From an uncultured Lachnospiraceae bacterium (GTDB lineage: Bacteria > Bacillota > Clostridia > Lachnospirales > Lachnospiraceae): a DNA stretch of 64,000 nt. Below are positions 35,783 to 47,500 of the stretch, one piece after another; position 1 is the stretch's first letter, and every line of letters starts with the position of its first letter. The notes under the pieces were generated by a model. The model saw only the letters and a list, made by a program, of their open reading frames with translations, ran no database searches and was not told the DNA's origin. Made by a program: the position numbers and the translations under genes. The stretch is taken from NCBI GenBank assembly GCA_948794795.1, contig CAQGLR010000019.1:1-64000 (forward strand), read 5' to 3'.

Positions 35783-36228
35783 ATGAATGAAATACACATA
35801 AATAATAAAAACAACTATTACCAAAGATTTGAAGTTCTAAAAACAAACAGAAATAAAAGATATAAATACAATGAATTTCTAGTAGAGGGAGTGCGTAGTT
35901 TAAAAGAGGCGGTTAAAAACGGCTGGAATATCAAATCTTGGATTTATAATAAAAATAACCTGTCAGACTGGGCTAAAGAAACCATCCATACCGTAAAAAC
36001 CGAAACAAATTACTGCCTTACACCACAACTTTTATGCTTATGATGTGAAATGAAACCATGGGACTGAACAAGACATTCAAAGAATACTGTGATGTTTTAT
36101 GTACTATACCTATGTCACCAGAATCATATGCAACTTCTTTTAATGTAAGCTGTGCCGCATCTGTTTTAATGTATGAAGTTACAAGACAAAGGCAAGTAAA
36201 ATCCAGACCCACAGAACGCACAATATGA
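35783..36228 (+). pseudogene. TrmH/SpoU-type RNA methyltransferase, internally deleted
   Basis: The start at 35783 has GGAGG before it and gives NYYQRFEVLKTNRNKRYKYN and FLVEGVRSLKEAVKNGW, the substrate-binding N-terminus of TrmH-family enzymes, ending at 36043. From 36058 to 36228 another frame reads GLNKTFKEYCDVLCTIPMSP and SFNVSCAASVLMYEVTRQR, the C-terminal knot motif of the same family. The central SPOUT region is missing, so the enzyme must be dead. The two parts together total about 140 codons against a usual 250-270. Confidence 0.8.
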
Positions 36229-36811
36229 GGTGTGGATACCAATAACAAAGAAAAAGGTATAGGGATGGACTTATGGACAAAAAATTTTATATAGCTTTGC
36301 GGGCGTTAAAATAATAAAGTAAAGGTTTTTATATGCCAGCCCTAAAAAATGGTGTTTTATTGCATAACAGAAAAGCAGGGAACCGGCCACTAATAAAAGT
36401 GATATGTTCTCTGCTCTTGTTTGCACCCTGGTAATACATACGTTTCAATGTAAAGTAATTATCTGTTGCTGCAAGTATCTTATTTTTTACAATAACATAT
36501 TGATAACCTTCTTTATCATCAAGCTGTTATTCAAACTCCTTAACTAACTTATCTGTAATTTACTGTATTTCTTTATTAATTTCTTCTGTTGTATGTTCTA
36601 ATTTTTTCTGTGCTTCACTGTTTTCTGCTTTGCCAGCTTTTATTTCTGGGACTTCAATATCTGTCATATTTCTGGAACATATTCTGCATAAGTATATTTT
36701 TTATATTTTCAGATTTTATTGAAAATTGAATATCTTCAAATAGTTCCTCTGATAATAATTTAATTATATTTTTCACATTTTAAGGTTTTCTCCCTTATAA
36801 TTGCTGGGATA
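36229..36811. other. Degraded intergenic DNA before glpK
   Basis: No intact gene. The minus strand carries the decayed DUF3298-like reading at 36408-36667, and a short frame 36654-36776 (GTG start, 40 residues, ...LLSEELFEDIQFSIKSENI) directly upstream that may be another part of the same dead gene. The rest shows nothing that I recognise. Confidence 0.5.
36408..36667 (-). pseudogene. Remnant of a DUF3298/DUF4163-type protein
   Basis: Read on the minus strand from 36667: TDIEVPEIKAGKAENSEAQK, then two in-frame TAA stops, between and after them KLVKEFE and QLDDKEGYQYVIVKNKILAA, TDNYFTLKRMYYQGAN. The last part has the look of the N-terminal segment of DUF3298-type proteins. With two stops and no C-terminal half it cannot be functional. 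The family assignment is from memory of the pattern. Confidence 0.5.
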
Positions 36812-38320
<1,509 letters not shown>

Positions 38321-38464
38321 CTATAATAAACCAGACAATATCCTGGACATACACCAGACATATATTTGCAATATATATTACCTAAAACCAGGCATCCGTC
38401 ACCTGCCTGCTTGAAAACCAGATAATCCACATATTACTTTAAATATTTTTTTATAAAATACAAT

Positions 38465-38507
38465 CCCCACTATAAAGAAACTAAAATATAATTTTATTAT
38501 AGCGGGG
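38465..38507 (-). terminator. Terminator after the ferritin-like gene
   Basis: Imperfect stem CCCCACTATA (38465-38474) / TATAGCGGGG (38498-38507) with an AT-rich loop; U-rich flanks on both strands, so it might also work in reverse. Confidence 0.6.
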
Positions 38508-38536
38508 TATTTTTAATAATATAAACTTAAATATTA

Positions 38537-39085
38537 TTATACTTCTTTAAGCAAAGCCTGAAGCAGCATAATATGGTATTCCTCATCTTTAATAATTCTT
38601 GCTATAACTGCATTAACACAATCATCCCTGATTATCTGCATATGTGCTTTGTACTGGCTTATAGCGTCTTTCTCTGCTTCTATATCTGCAATTATCATTT
38701 TTCTGGCATTACCAGGTATAGACAAATATCCAGGTGTCCACATTCTATTGCTGCCATTGCGGTATTTCGCTACAAAACTAATATCTCCGCCAAGCAGTAC
38801 CACAAGTTCACCAAGTTTCTGTAAATGTATCATTTCTGCCATTGCAATTCCAAGTATTGTTTTAGCTAAAGGACATTTAATACAAGATAAACGGTTTTCA
38901 TTATTAATATACTGTGTAATTGCTGACATTTCAGATACAGAACCACAGTAATCAACACTGAGCAGGTCTGCATATACCTGGTTTCTGCTTCTTACTTGTA
39001 CAGGAGGATAAGGAAGGTCTGCCATAGCTGGCCTTATACCCTGGAAATTACAGTTATTAGCAATTAAATTCTCTTTTTCTTCCAT
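38537..39085 (-). CDS. Ferritin-like/Mn-catalase-like di-metal protein
   Basis: 182 residues forming a four-helix bundle with the ligand pattern of di-iron or di-manganese proteins: Glu52 in SEMSAITQY, Glu84 and His87 in AEMIHLQ, Glu136 in DIEAEKDA and Glu168-His171 in DEEYHI. The YPPVQVRSRNQVYADLL opening occurs in manganese-catalase-like and spore-coat-like ferritins of clostridia. It might detoxify peroxide or store metal. CIKCP at 68-72 is an additional possible metal site. The gene forms its own unit. Confidence 0.75.
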   Translation of the reverse strand: MEEKENLIANNCNFQGIRPAMADLPYPPVQVRSRNQVYADLLSVDYCGSVSEMSAITQYINNENRLSCIKCPLAKTILGIAMAEMIHLQKLGELVVLLGGDISFVAKYRNGSNRMWTPGYLSIPGNARKMIIADIEAEKDAISQYKAHMQIIRDDCVNAVIARIIKDEEYHIMLLQALLKEV

Positions 39086-39156
39086 ACACTATTTTCTCCA
39101 AAAATATTTATTTGGAATAGTATATTAAAATATTGGAAAAGTGTACTTATTCATTA

Positions 39157-39393
39157 TTAAATATCTTTATAAAGTGCATAAAAATCTGACTCCATATTTT
39201 CCAGCTGTCTTTTGCAAAAGCTGCTGGCATCATCAAGTGCAGCATTATAAATATAACTTCCTAAAATATCCATAAAAAAATTATATACGTTATCCTGTCC
39301 AATATACCCTAAGTCCAGATTATATTCTTCTTTAAAGAAATAATGTATTTCATCCATTATTTTCTTTTTATCACTGTCTTTTATATTAACCAT
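39157..39393 (-). CDS. DUF2164 family protein
   Basis: 78 residues: DKKKIMDEIHYFFKEEYN, LDLGYIGQDNVYNFFMD and YIYNAALDDASSFCKRQLE, which is the entire DUF2164 pattern. Function unknown; small cytoplasmic helical protein. The ATG at 39393 is chosen because GGAGG stands 7 nt in front of it; the longer frame runs through this ribosome site. Confidence 0.85.
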   Translation of the reverse strand: MVNIKDSDKKKIMDEIHYFFKEEYNLDLGYIGQDNVYNFFMDILGSYIYNAALDDASSFCKRQLENMESDFYALYKDI

Positions 39394-39454
39394 AATAATC
39401 CTCCATGCCGGCTTTGGGCGGTTCAAATAACATAGCAGGACAAGCCTGCTTTAG

Positions 39455-39540
39455 AAAAATGCTGGTTTTGCATTTTTCCTGTGTGAAATTTAATATATCT
39501 TATGTAGCTTTTTTTGCTGCCTTAGATATATTTTTCACAC
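39455..39540 (-). terminator. Hairpin cluster after the helical-repeat gene
   Basis: AAAAATGC / GCATTTTT (39455-39462, 39470-39477) is a short stem with U-tracts on both strands. Next to it a longer imperfect stem joins GTGTGAAA (39481-39488) with TTTCACAC (39533-39540). A third small hairpin AGCAGG/CCTGCT is at 39434-39450. They lie between the helical-repeat gene and DUF2164. Confidence 0.6.
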
Positions 39541-39566
39541 TAATCCCCTTGCATATATTTATTCTA

Positions 39567-40655
39567 TCAGGCAATTTCTAAATGTTTTGTATAATAATCA
39601 TTACTATTTCTCTTGTCAAAACTTTCTGCAATGCCTGATGCCTGTGTATAAAACCAGTCTGCCAGTACAGAAGTATTATATATTCCATCTTCACGCCAGA
39701 CTTCAGATTTTACTGGCAGTTCCATTCTTACATCTGTTTGTTTTTTTGAAATCTCCCTGAAAAGCACATATGCTCCCATATAAAAATAATATTTTGCTTT
39801 CTGGTTCCACATATTTATTGTCCACTCCAGGCGTTTTTCAAAAATTGACAATCCCTTAGTAGTATTTACATAAGCATAATAACGCAGAACCGCACCCATA
39901 AATTCTAAGTCTCCCTGGTCTTCATTATGTTTTCTGTATAATTTTTTTGCAAATGGTTTTGCCCCTTTTATATCACCATTGTCCAGCATATATTTTAAAT
40001 AAGTATACCAAAGCTGTGGATATGTATCATCACAAACGTCATCTAAAAGACCTTTATCAACTTTTTCAAAATATTTATCTGCCTTCTCTTTCTGCCCCAT
40101 CTCAAGATACAGCCTGGCAGCATAAGCATGTTCACATGATTCACAATCAAACCTGTAATCTGGTTCTGTATTCCATGCCTTTTTTAAATATTCCTCTGCT
40201 TTATTAAAATCAGCATACAGCCATCTCCAGAACATCTGCCAGTAATAACTTCTCTCTGCCATTCCAAATTGTTTTACAAGTTTATATAAATTATCCAGCA
40301 ACTTTTCCCACTGTTCTGTTGTTACCTGTGGCAGGCATAATATTGTATCAACACCAAGCAATACTGCCATAACATAGGCTTCTTTTCCAAGGTCATCCCC
40401 TTCATACCTTTCTACAGCACCAGGGTCTTCTTTAAAAACGTTTTCCAATTCAGTTATTACTGGAATACTTTTTACTGGGTCACCATGGAAATACTGTTCT
40501 GAAATATAGTCAAAACGCATGTACATCCTCCAGTAATTGTCACCTGCTTTATCTGCTTGTATAATGGCATCTTTTATCATATCTGTCCTTGCTTTGCCAT
40601 GTTCCATTCTATGTATCTGCTCTACTAACTTCTGTCCATCATAATTATCTGCCAT
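39567..40655 (-). CDS. Helical-repeat (TPR-like) protein of unknown function
   Basis: 362 residues, soluble, rich in Tyr and Trp, with paired amphipathic helices that fit TPR-like repeats: KAEEYLKKAWNTEPDYRFDC, ARLYLEMGQKEKADKYFEK and LKYMLDNGDIKGAKPFAKKL. There is no catalytic motif and no signal peptide. I do not recognise the family. GGAGG precedes the ATG. It is transcribed alone and its neighbours do not suggest a role; a scaffold for protein binding is only an inference from the fold. Confidence 0.7.
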   Translation of the reverse strand: MADNYDGQKLVEQIHRMEHGKARTDMIKDAIIQADKAGDNYWRMYMRFDYISEQYFHGDPVKSIPVITELENVFKEDPGAVERYEGDDLGKEAYVMAVLLGVDTILCLPQVTTEQWEKLLDNLYKLVKQFGMAERSYYWQMFWRWLYADFNKAEEYLKKAWNTEPDYRFDCESCEHAYAARLYLEMGQKEKADKYFEKVDKGLLDDVCDDTYPQLWYTYLKYMLDNGDIKGAKPFAKKLYRKHNEDQGDLEFMGAVLRYYAYVNTTKGLSIFEKRLEWTINMWNQKAKYYFYMGAYVLFREISKKQTDVRMELPVKSEVWREDGIYNTSVLADWFYTQASGIAESFDKRNSNDYYTKHLEIA

Positions 40656-41085
40656 AATAGTCCTCCATTCTTAAATATTGTCCAGGTAAGCCTTAAATAT
40701 CCTGGATAATAATTACTTCCATTTCTTATAAAACAGATTAACAGTTCTTATTATTAAATATACTATGGAAGAATGGTTTTTGCAATAGCATCAAAATTTT
40801 ACATTCCATAATTTTTTTAAGAATACCTTATTACTCTTTAAGTATAAACCAAACCTTTGTTAATTAAAAAAGGAAGCTGTCACATAAAAAACAAAATACA
40901 CAACATATAGTTCTTAGTAAAATAAATTTTCTATATCTTGTATAATGTTTTTTGATGTGGCAGCTCCCTTAGAGCTTTTACCTGCCAGATTAAGCAAGCC
41001 CTGGTAAACCAAACCCACCGCTTAAGAAGTGTGTATTTTAAAGGGCTTACTTAATGAGGTTAAAATAATTTCACATTGACCTGTG
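40656..41085. other. Intergenic DNA with two inverted-repeat structures
   Basis: No gene in these 430 bp. The inverted element at 40870-40970 and a second pair, ATTAAGCAAGCCCT (40989-41002) with AGGGCTTACTTAAT (41042-41055, one mismatch), fill the part after the xylanase stop. The remainder is AT-rich and holds the leader of the helical-repeat gene. Confidence 0.6.
40870..40970. repeat. 101-bp element with 24-25 bp terminal inverted repeats
   Basis: The left end (40870-40893, starting AAGGAAGCTGTCACAT) and the reverse complement of the right end (40946-40970, starting AAGGGAGCTGCCACAT) match except for two substitutions and one extra base. Read on the minus strand the arms form a long hairpin followed by TTCCTTTTTT, so it can also end the xylanase transcript. 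A small non-coding mobile element and a terminator are both possible. Confidence 0.6.
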
Positions 41086-44000
41086 TTATTTCTTTTTAAC
41101 TACTTTTATTTTAATTATAGCGGATGCTTTCTTATAATTTTTATTTCCTTCTGCTGTAACAGTAATTTTTGCTGTGCCAGCCCCGTTTATTGTGACTTTT
41201 CCATTTGCATTTACTGATGCTGCTTTGGTATTGGAGCTTTTATAACTTAATTTACCAATTCCTTTAATTCCGCTTAATTTAAAACTTTTGCTTCCAGCAG
41301 TTTTCTTATAATAAGATTTCTTAATCTGTATCTTCTGTTTAGCTTTTGCAATTTTAAATGTCTTTGATACTGAACCTGAATAACTTCCGCTGCCAGTAAT
41401 TGTAACTTCTGCAGTTCCTGCATTAACATTATTTTTATAACTTACTGTATAATCCTTATCTTTAGATAGCTGTTTTCCATTTACTTCTACATTTAAGTCC
41501 TGTTTAATTGCTTTTCCTGTATAAGTATAATTTTTAATACCTGTAACAAGTGCTGTACTTATGCTGGCATCATCACTGGAACTGCCTGCAAGCTTTGCTG
41601 TACCAAATACAGCTGGCTGTGCATATCCCATTCCAGAAGCATCATACCAGTTAATTGTAGATGTACGTACACCTGATGCATCTGCATCATTTATCTGGAA
41701 ATCAAGACCTATAAGGTTATTCTCTGTTCCTTTTACTGTATTGAATTTAATTTTTGCCTCTAAAATATAACCATCAGCAGTTTTCTTTGTTGCACTCTGT
41801 ATATTTGAATCATTACAGTTTGTACCATTAAAGCTTAACTCATTTACATAGTTAATCCTGTACTGGCAGTCATCCGCTTCATAGCTTTCAGTTTTACCAT
41901 TGTTTTCATCTACAAATATTTCAAATGAATCCTGCTCCCAGGTATTAACATTATCTTTGTTAAGTACTTCATCTTTAATTTCTGCAAGGACATAGAGGTA
42001 CTCACTGTCCCACATAGTTTTTACTGTACCTGTTGTTGTTGCAGATGGGTTTGCGTTTACTGTAAGCTTATGTGCTGTTATACTTTCCCATGCTTTGTCA
42101 ATTTCACCATCTATAACCGCATTGCCCTTAGTAATTACCATAAATGGCTTTAATGTCAATGTACCATAATACTTGCTTCTTTTATCCTGCTTCATCTGCA
42201 GGTCATTCCAGCACTGTGAAGTACCTGTTGTTTTATCATAAACTACTACATCAAGCCCCAGCTTTGCATTTGCAATTTTTCCGGTGATATCCAGTTCTTT
42301 TTCTATTGAATAACCATCTGCTGTTGCTGCAGCTTCACTTCTGTTTATAGTAACAACTTCAACACCATCAATATTTTCTGTTTTAGTATTATCTTTGTCA
42401 AAATAGATGGTTACTTTATCTTCTGTGTCATTTGTTGCATCTTTTACTGTCACATTAAGGTAAAGCTTGCCATTGTTCCATAAAAGCTTCATTGTTGAAT
42501 TGCCATCTGTACCAATATTTATTGGTGATGCAAGTGTCCAGTCTTTATCTGCACTTTCAAGGACATCTGCTTCATTAATATATGGCAGAAGCTTTGAAGG
42601 GTCTGTAATTCCCCAGAAAGCTGGCTTTGCTTTAAGGTTTTCATCAAATAAAAGTGGCATATTATGCCTTCCTTGTGAAAATTCAGGTGACAGCAGCCAT
42701 GAATCATCATCTGCAACACCCCAGAATACTATTGCTGTTATATTAACACCTTCATCTTTTGTCTTAAGAATAGTATCTATAATCTCTTTATAGCGGTATG
42801 CCTGTTTTGTCTGTTCTGTTTCTTTCTGTGCTGCACTTCCATCATAACTCTTGCTTGCAAGCATATCAAGCTCTGTAATCTGAACTTCATCTACATGTTT
42901 GCCATATTCTTTAATTGCATTATAAAGTTCATTTGTACCTGGGCTTTCCATTGAATAATGTGCCTGCATGCCTATACCATCAATTCTTGCACCACTTGAA
43001 GCTTTTATTGCATCGGCAAGTTCTGAGATACATTTTACCTTTACAGGTTCTGTTTCACCATAATCATTATAGAAAAGTTTTACTGCTTTATCTGCATATT
43101 TATTTGCATATGTAAACGCATTTATAATATACTCATTGCTTTCTTTATAAATCTGGTGGTAGAATGTTTCCTCTGAGCCATTTGAAACCCTGAGACCACC
43201 TTTTTCACCATCAGATGGGATAATTGCCTCATTTACAACATCCCAGCAGTATACAAGTCCTGGATATTTCTCCTGTACATGTGTAAGCACTTTCTGGATA
43301 TACTCTTCAAGCCTTTTGTTCATAGCATCTTTACTAAGAAGCTTTCCATCTTTGTCTTTAAAGAAAATCTCTGGTGTCTGTGAATGCCAGCAAAGTACAT
43401 GTCCACGCACATGTATCTGGTCTTTTTCCGCTTTACCCTGGTTATATTTCCAGAAAGCATCAAGTGTAGTGTCAGGAATAGTAAAGTCAAGCTTTAAACT
43501 GCCATCATCATTAATCCCTTTAATAATATAATCCGGCTTCATTTCATTACCAGCTGTTACACTATTAAAATGTTTCTGCACAAGCTGCATCTTATTTTCA
43601 TTAGTAAGTAAATCTGCTGTCAGTGCACCGCCAACTTTAAAATCATACTTTGCATTCTGTGAAACAAAATAATTCTTTAAAGAAGGTATGTCTTTCTCTA
43701 TTGATAAGTCTGCATTATTTTCTGTAATAGAAAGTTCATCTACATAAAATGAATTTTTACATGTTTCATCAGCAACCTTAAATTGTAATTCTGTAAGATC
43801 TCCAGACCAGTTTGCAGTAAAACTTCCACTTATCTGCCTCCATTCATCCTTAGAAGCTGTTACTGTATTACCTGATATCCCCCATCCGTCATAGACAGGT
43901 TCACCTCCATTATCACCAGTAGACTGTATTGTAAGGCCTGCCTTAACTGTTGATTCTGCTGTATATTCTTCTCCAAGTTTTACCCAGCAGCTAAAATTAT

Positions 44001-44316
44001 ATTTTGTCTTATTTTTAACCTTATCCTTAATAATTTGCGCAAGTGAATTCCATGTATCAGACCTTTCTGTTACCTTTACATAACCACCATCCTGGTCATG
44101 TCCTTTTCCATCATTTATAAATTCTAGTTTTGCTGTATCAGCTGTTGTTGCAAACCATCCGTTTGCATCTTTACTAAATGATGGGTTATCCAGGAGATTA
44201 ACACCTGCTGCTGATACTCTGGCAACCATTCCTGTGAAACCTGTACATGCACTTGTTAAAACCATAGATGCACATAATACAGTACAAGTTATCTTTTTTA
44301 ATTTCCTTAAAAACAT
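41086..44316 (-). CDS. Secreted endo-1,4-beta-xylanase: CBM22-GH10-CBM9-like-CBM9-Ig-like
   Basis: About 1076 residues. Signal peptide KKITCTVLCASMVLTSACTG with cleavage near ARVSA. CBM22 (about 40-200), GH10 barrel (about 205-575) with WHSQTP, acid/base Glu363 in VVNEAI and nucleophile Glu482 in ITELDM, a first CBM9-like module (about 580-725), a full CBM9 (about 730-910, WEQDSFEIFVDENNGKT) and C-terminal Ig/Big_2-like repeats rich in Lys. It cuts the xylan main chain outside the cell, and the basic C-terminus probably holds it at the wall. The ATG at 44316 follows AGGAGG. It has its own promoter with the shared operator motif. The layout is like that of Roseburia-type xylanases. Confidence 0.93.
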   Translation of the reverse strand: MFLRKLKKITCTVLCASMVLTSACTGFTGMVARVSAAGVNLLDNPSFSKDANGWFATTADTAKLEFINDGKGHDQDGGYVKVTERSDTWNSLAQIIKDKVKNKTKYNFSCWVKLGEEYTAESTVKAGLTIQSTGDNGGEPVYDGWGISGNTVTASKDEWRQISGSFTANWSGDLTELQFKVADETCKNSFYVDELSITENNADLSIEKDIPSLKNYFVSQNAKYDFKVGGALTADLLTNENKMQLVQKHFNSVTAGNEMKPDYIIKGINDDGSLKLDFTIPDTTLDAFWKYNQGKAEKDQIHVRGHVLCWHSQTPEIFFKDKDGKLLSKDAMNKRLEEYIQKVLTHVQEKYPGLVYCWDVVNEAIIPSDGEKGGLRVSNGSEETFYHQIYKESNEYIINAFTYANKYADKAVKLFYNDYGETEPVKVKCISELADAIKASSGARIDGIGMQAHYSMESPGTNELYNAIKEYGKHVDEVQITELDMLASKSYDGSAAQKETEQTKQAYRYKEIIDTILKTKDEGVNITAIVFWGVADDDSWLLSPEFSQGRHNMPLLFDENLKAKPAFWGITDPSKLLPYINEADVLESADKDWTLASPINIGTDGNSTMKLLWNNGKLYLNVTVKDATNDTEDKVTIYFDKDNTKTENIDGVEVVTINRSEAAATADGYSIEKELDITGKIANAKLGLDVVVYDKTTGTSQCWNDLQMKQDKRSKYYGTLTLKPFMVITKGNAVIDGEIDKAWESITAHKLTVNANPSATTTGTVKTMWDSEYLYVLAEIKDEVLNKDNVNTWEQDSFEIFVDENNGKTESYEADDCQYRINYVNELSFNGTNCNDSNIQSATKKTADGYILEAKIKFNTVKGTENNLIGLDFQINDADASGVRTSTINWYDASGMGYAQPAVFGTAKLAGSSSDDASISTALVTGIKNYTYTGKAIKQDLNVEVNGKQLSKDKDYTVSYKNNVNAGTAEVTITGSGSYSGSVSKTFKIAKAKQKIQIKKSYYKKTAGSKSFKLSGIKGIGKLSYKSSNTKAASVNANGKVTINGAGTAKITVTAEGNKNYKKASAIIKIKVVKKK

Positions 44317-44417
44317 AAAAACCTCCTCCAATCGTTATTATTTTAGCCTGGCCAGGCCAAATAAATATTTATCCAATACTGTAAAACATTGGTAACGCCT
44401 GGCTGTACTCAATTTAT

Positions 44418-44490
44418 ATTATAAACATTTTATACAAAATTTTGTCCCTGTGAATTATAGAAAAAACAGGTAAAAATTATAGAAAAAACC
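44418..44490 (-). promoter_or_regulatory. Promoter and two-half-site operator of the first xylanase gene
   Basis: TTATAGAAAAAAC occurs at 44455-44467 and again at 44477-44489, 22 bp apart. A minus-strand TATAAT lies at 44423-44418, 31 bp from the operator; the -35 region (GGGACA, spacing 19) is poor, which suits an activated promoter. The leader is about 100 nt and includes the palindrome GCCTGGCCAGGC (44346-44357). Confidence 0.7.
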
Positions 44491-44493
44491 AAG

Positions 44494-44513
44494 CCCCTGT
44501 TTTTTAACAGAGG
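44494..44513 (-). terminator. Terminator after the second xylanase gene
   Basis: Minus-strand stem CCTCTGTT / AACAGGGG with a G-T pair, followed by CTTGGTTTTTTC. It lies 34 bp past the stop codon and directly upstream of the operator of the first xylanase. Confidence 0.7.
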
Positions 44514-44546
44514 CCTGTATAATAAAACCAGATTTAATTTTAACTG

Positions 44547-47500
44547 TTATTTTACAGTTATTTTTTTCTTAACTGTCTTTGTCCTGCCATCTTCAAGCTT
44601 AATTTTTACAGTTATTACAGTTTTACCTTTGCCTTTTGCCTTGATTGTACCATTTTTTGATACTTTGGCAACATCTTTATCTGAAGATTTATATGTAATA
44701 ACTGCCGCCTGCTTGCCATAAGACATATTTTTATTAAATCCTGTTTTTGCTATTAACTGTAAAGGCAGTTTAATATTAATCTTTGTACTGCTGCCTTTTT
44801 TTACAGAAGTATTTTTAATTGTAACTTTTGAACTGCCAAGCAATGTAATAATATTTTTACCGCTTAATTCTTTATCTGTAATTATATAGTCATTGCCAGG
44901 ATAACCTTCAATTCCTGCCATGCCGTCATTAAGTACAATCCTCTTGTTATTTGCAATCTCTTCAAGTTTCCCTGTCTTTTTATTATAACAGTATACATAT
45001 ACACTATCACCTGCTTTTACTGAAGAAGCAAGGACAGGTGATGAAACTTTAATGCCTCCTTTTGTCTTATTGCCAGCTATAGATACAATATAAGAGTTAT
45101 CTATAATAACATTATTGGCAGCTAATATTTTTTCCACATTTTTCTTTATGCTGCCAGATGCATCATAAACCTTTTTGGTATTTACAGTTATATCAATGTC
45201 ACCAGACATTTTTGCAAGTTCACTTTGTGGTATTGTAACAGTATATGATTCTAATGGTTTAGCATTTTCAACTTTAACAACAAGTTTCCTTGCCCCGCCT
45301 GAAGCACCTGATATACTTTCTTTTGTTATTACCACTTTTCCAACAGATACTCCCTCTACACTAGGAACTGCTATTTTTACAACCATTTTACGTCCTTGGT
45401 TTGTTTTAACTGCATCAACTGTAGGTTTTTCAATGTAAATATCAACTATATCTACATCCGCTTTCTTTGCATTTAACATAAAACTTTCTGGTATCTTAAC
45501 TTTAGCAGAATAATTACTGTTAATATCTGAAATACCTGTATAGATAACAGAATCTGATTCTACTATTGCCCCATCCATTTTAGAAGTTTTATTTGTTATC
45601 ATTACAGCATTAACTAAACTGCTGCTTAACTTTTCTGTTGTCTTTACCAGTCCGTCTACATTTTCTGTTACTGTTTCTTTAATATTCTGTATATTGCCAG
45701 GCAATGTCACTTTTTCTATTACTATTGTTTTACCATTTTCTATTGTAGTAGTAATTTCTGTAACTGCACCTGTAACATTATCCTTTATAACTTCAGTTGT
45801 AGTACCTGGTGTCTGTGTAGCTGACGGCGTCTGTGTAACTGATGGCTGTACTGTGCCTGCTGGTGTTGTGCTCTGTACTGGTACTGGAGTACTACTTGGT
45901 GCTGGTGTAACTTCTGGTACTGGAGTAGCTGTCTGGTATGGAGGCACAATAACTGGCCACGGTTTCTTTGTTTCTGGTGGAATTGTTGGAACTGTTGAAG
46001 CTGTTACAAGCTTAGCCGTGCCAAATACTGCTGGCTGTGCATATCCCATTCCAGAAGCATCATACCAGTTAATTGAAGCAACACGTTTTCCAGAGGCATC
46101 TGCATCATTAATCTGGAAATCAATACCTATAAGATTATTTGCTACGCCTTTTACTTTATTAAACTTAATCTTTACTTCTACAATATAACCATTTTCTGTT
46201 TCATTTACTGCACTTTGTATATTTTTTGCATTACAGTTTTTGCCATTAAAGCTTAATTCATTTTTATAACTTATCCTGTACTGGCAGTCATCATCTTCAT
46301 AACTTGAAGTTTTGCCATTATTCTCATCTACAAATATTTCAAATGAATCCTGTTCCCATTCATTTGGATTATTATTATTAAGCACTGCATCCTGTATATT
46401 GGCAAGCACATAAAGATAATCCTCATCCCACATAGTCTTTACATTTCCTGTTGTAGAAACAGAAGGATTAGAAGTTACTGTCAGGTTATGTGATGGTACA
46501 TTATTCCATGCACTGTCAATTTTGCCATCTATAATTGCTGAACCTTTTGTAATTACCATAAATGGCTTTAATATTAATGTACCATAATATTTGCTTCTTT
46601 CATCCTGTTTCATCTGGAAATCATTCCAACACTGTGAAACACTTGCTGCTGCATCATAAACTACTACATCAAAACCAAGCTTTGCATTAGCATTTTTGCC
46701 AGTAATATCAATTTCTTTCTCTGCCACATAACCATCCACTGTTGCTGCAGCTTCATTTCTCTTAATAGTAATTATCTCAACACCGTCAATATTTTCTGCC
46801 TTAGTATTATTTTTATCAAGATATATAGTTACTTTGTCATCCGCATCATCTGTTTCATCTTTTACAGTTACCTGTGCATAAAGCTTTCCACTATTCCATA
46901 AAAGTTTCATTGATGCTTTTCCATCTGTGCCAATTTTTACTGGAGCTGCAAGAGACCAGTCTTTGCTGCTGCTTTCAAGAACATCTGCTTCATTTATATT
47001 TGGCGAAAGCCTTGATGGGTCAACAATTGCCCAATATGCTGGTTTTGCTTTAAGATTCTCATCAAATAACAATGGCATATTGTGCCTGCCATCTGAAAAT
47101 TCAGGAGATACAAGCCATGAATCATCATCAGATACACCCCAGAATACTAATGCAGTAATATTAGCACCATCATCTTTTGCTTTAAGTATTGTATCAACAA
47201 ATTCTTTATAGCGGTATGCCTGTTTTACCTGTTCTGCTTCTTTCTGTGCATCACTTCCGTCATAGCTTTTACTTGCAAGCATATCAAGCTCTGTAATCTG
47301 TACTTCACTCACATGTTTATCATACTCTGTAATTGCATTATACAGTTCTTCTGCACTTGGTGATTCCATGGAATAATGTGCCTGCATGCCAATACCATCA
47401 ATTCTTCCGCCGCCTGCATTTATTGCATCTGCAAGTGCTGAAATACATTTTACTTTTGTTGGTTCTGTTTCGCCATAATCATTATAGAAAAGTTTAACTC

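Noticed and set aside
45694..46188. Long open frame antisense to the large xylanase
   Set aside because: It mirrors the Pro/Thr linker and CBM9 coding sequence, has no ribosome site and gives a low-complexity Val/Gly/Thr protein.
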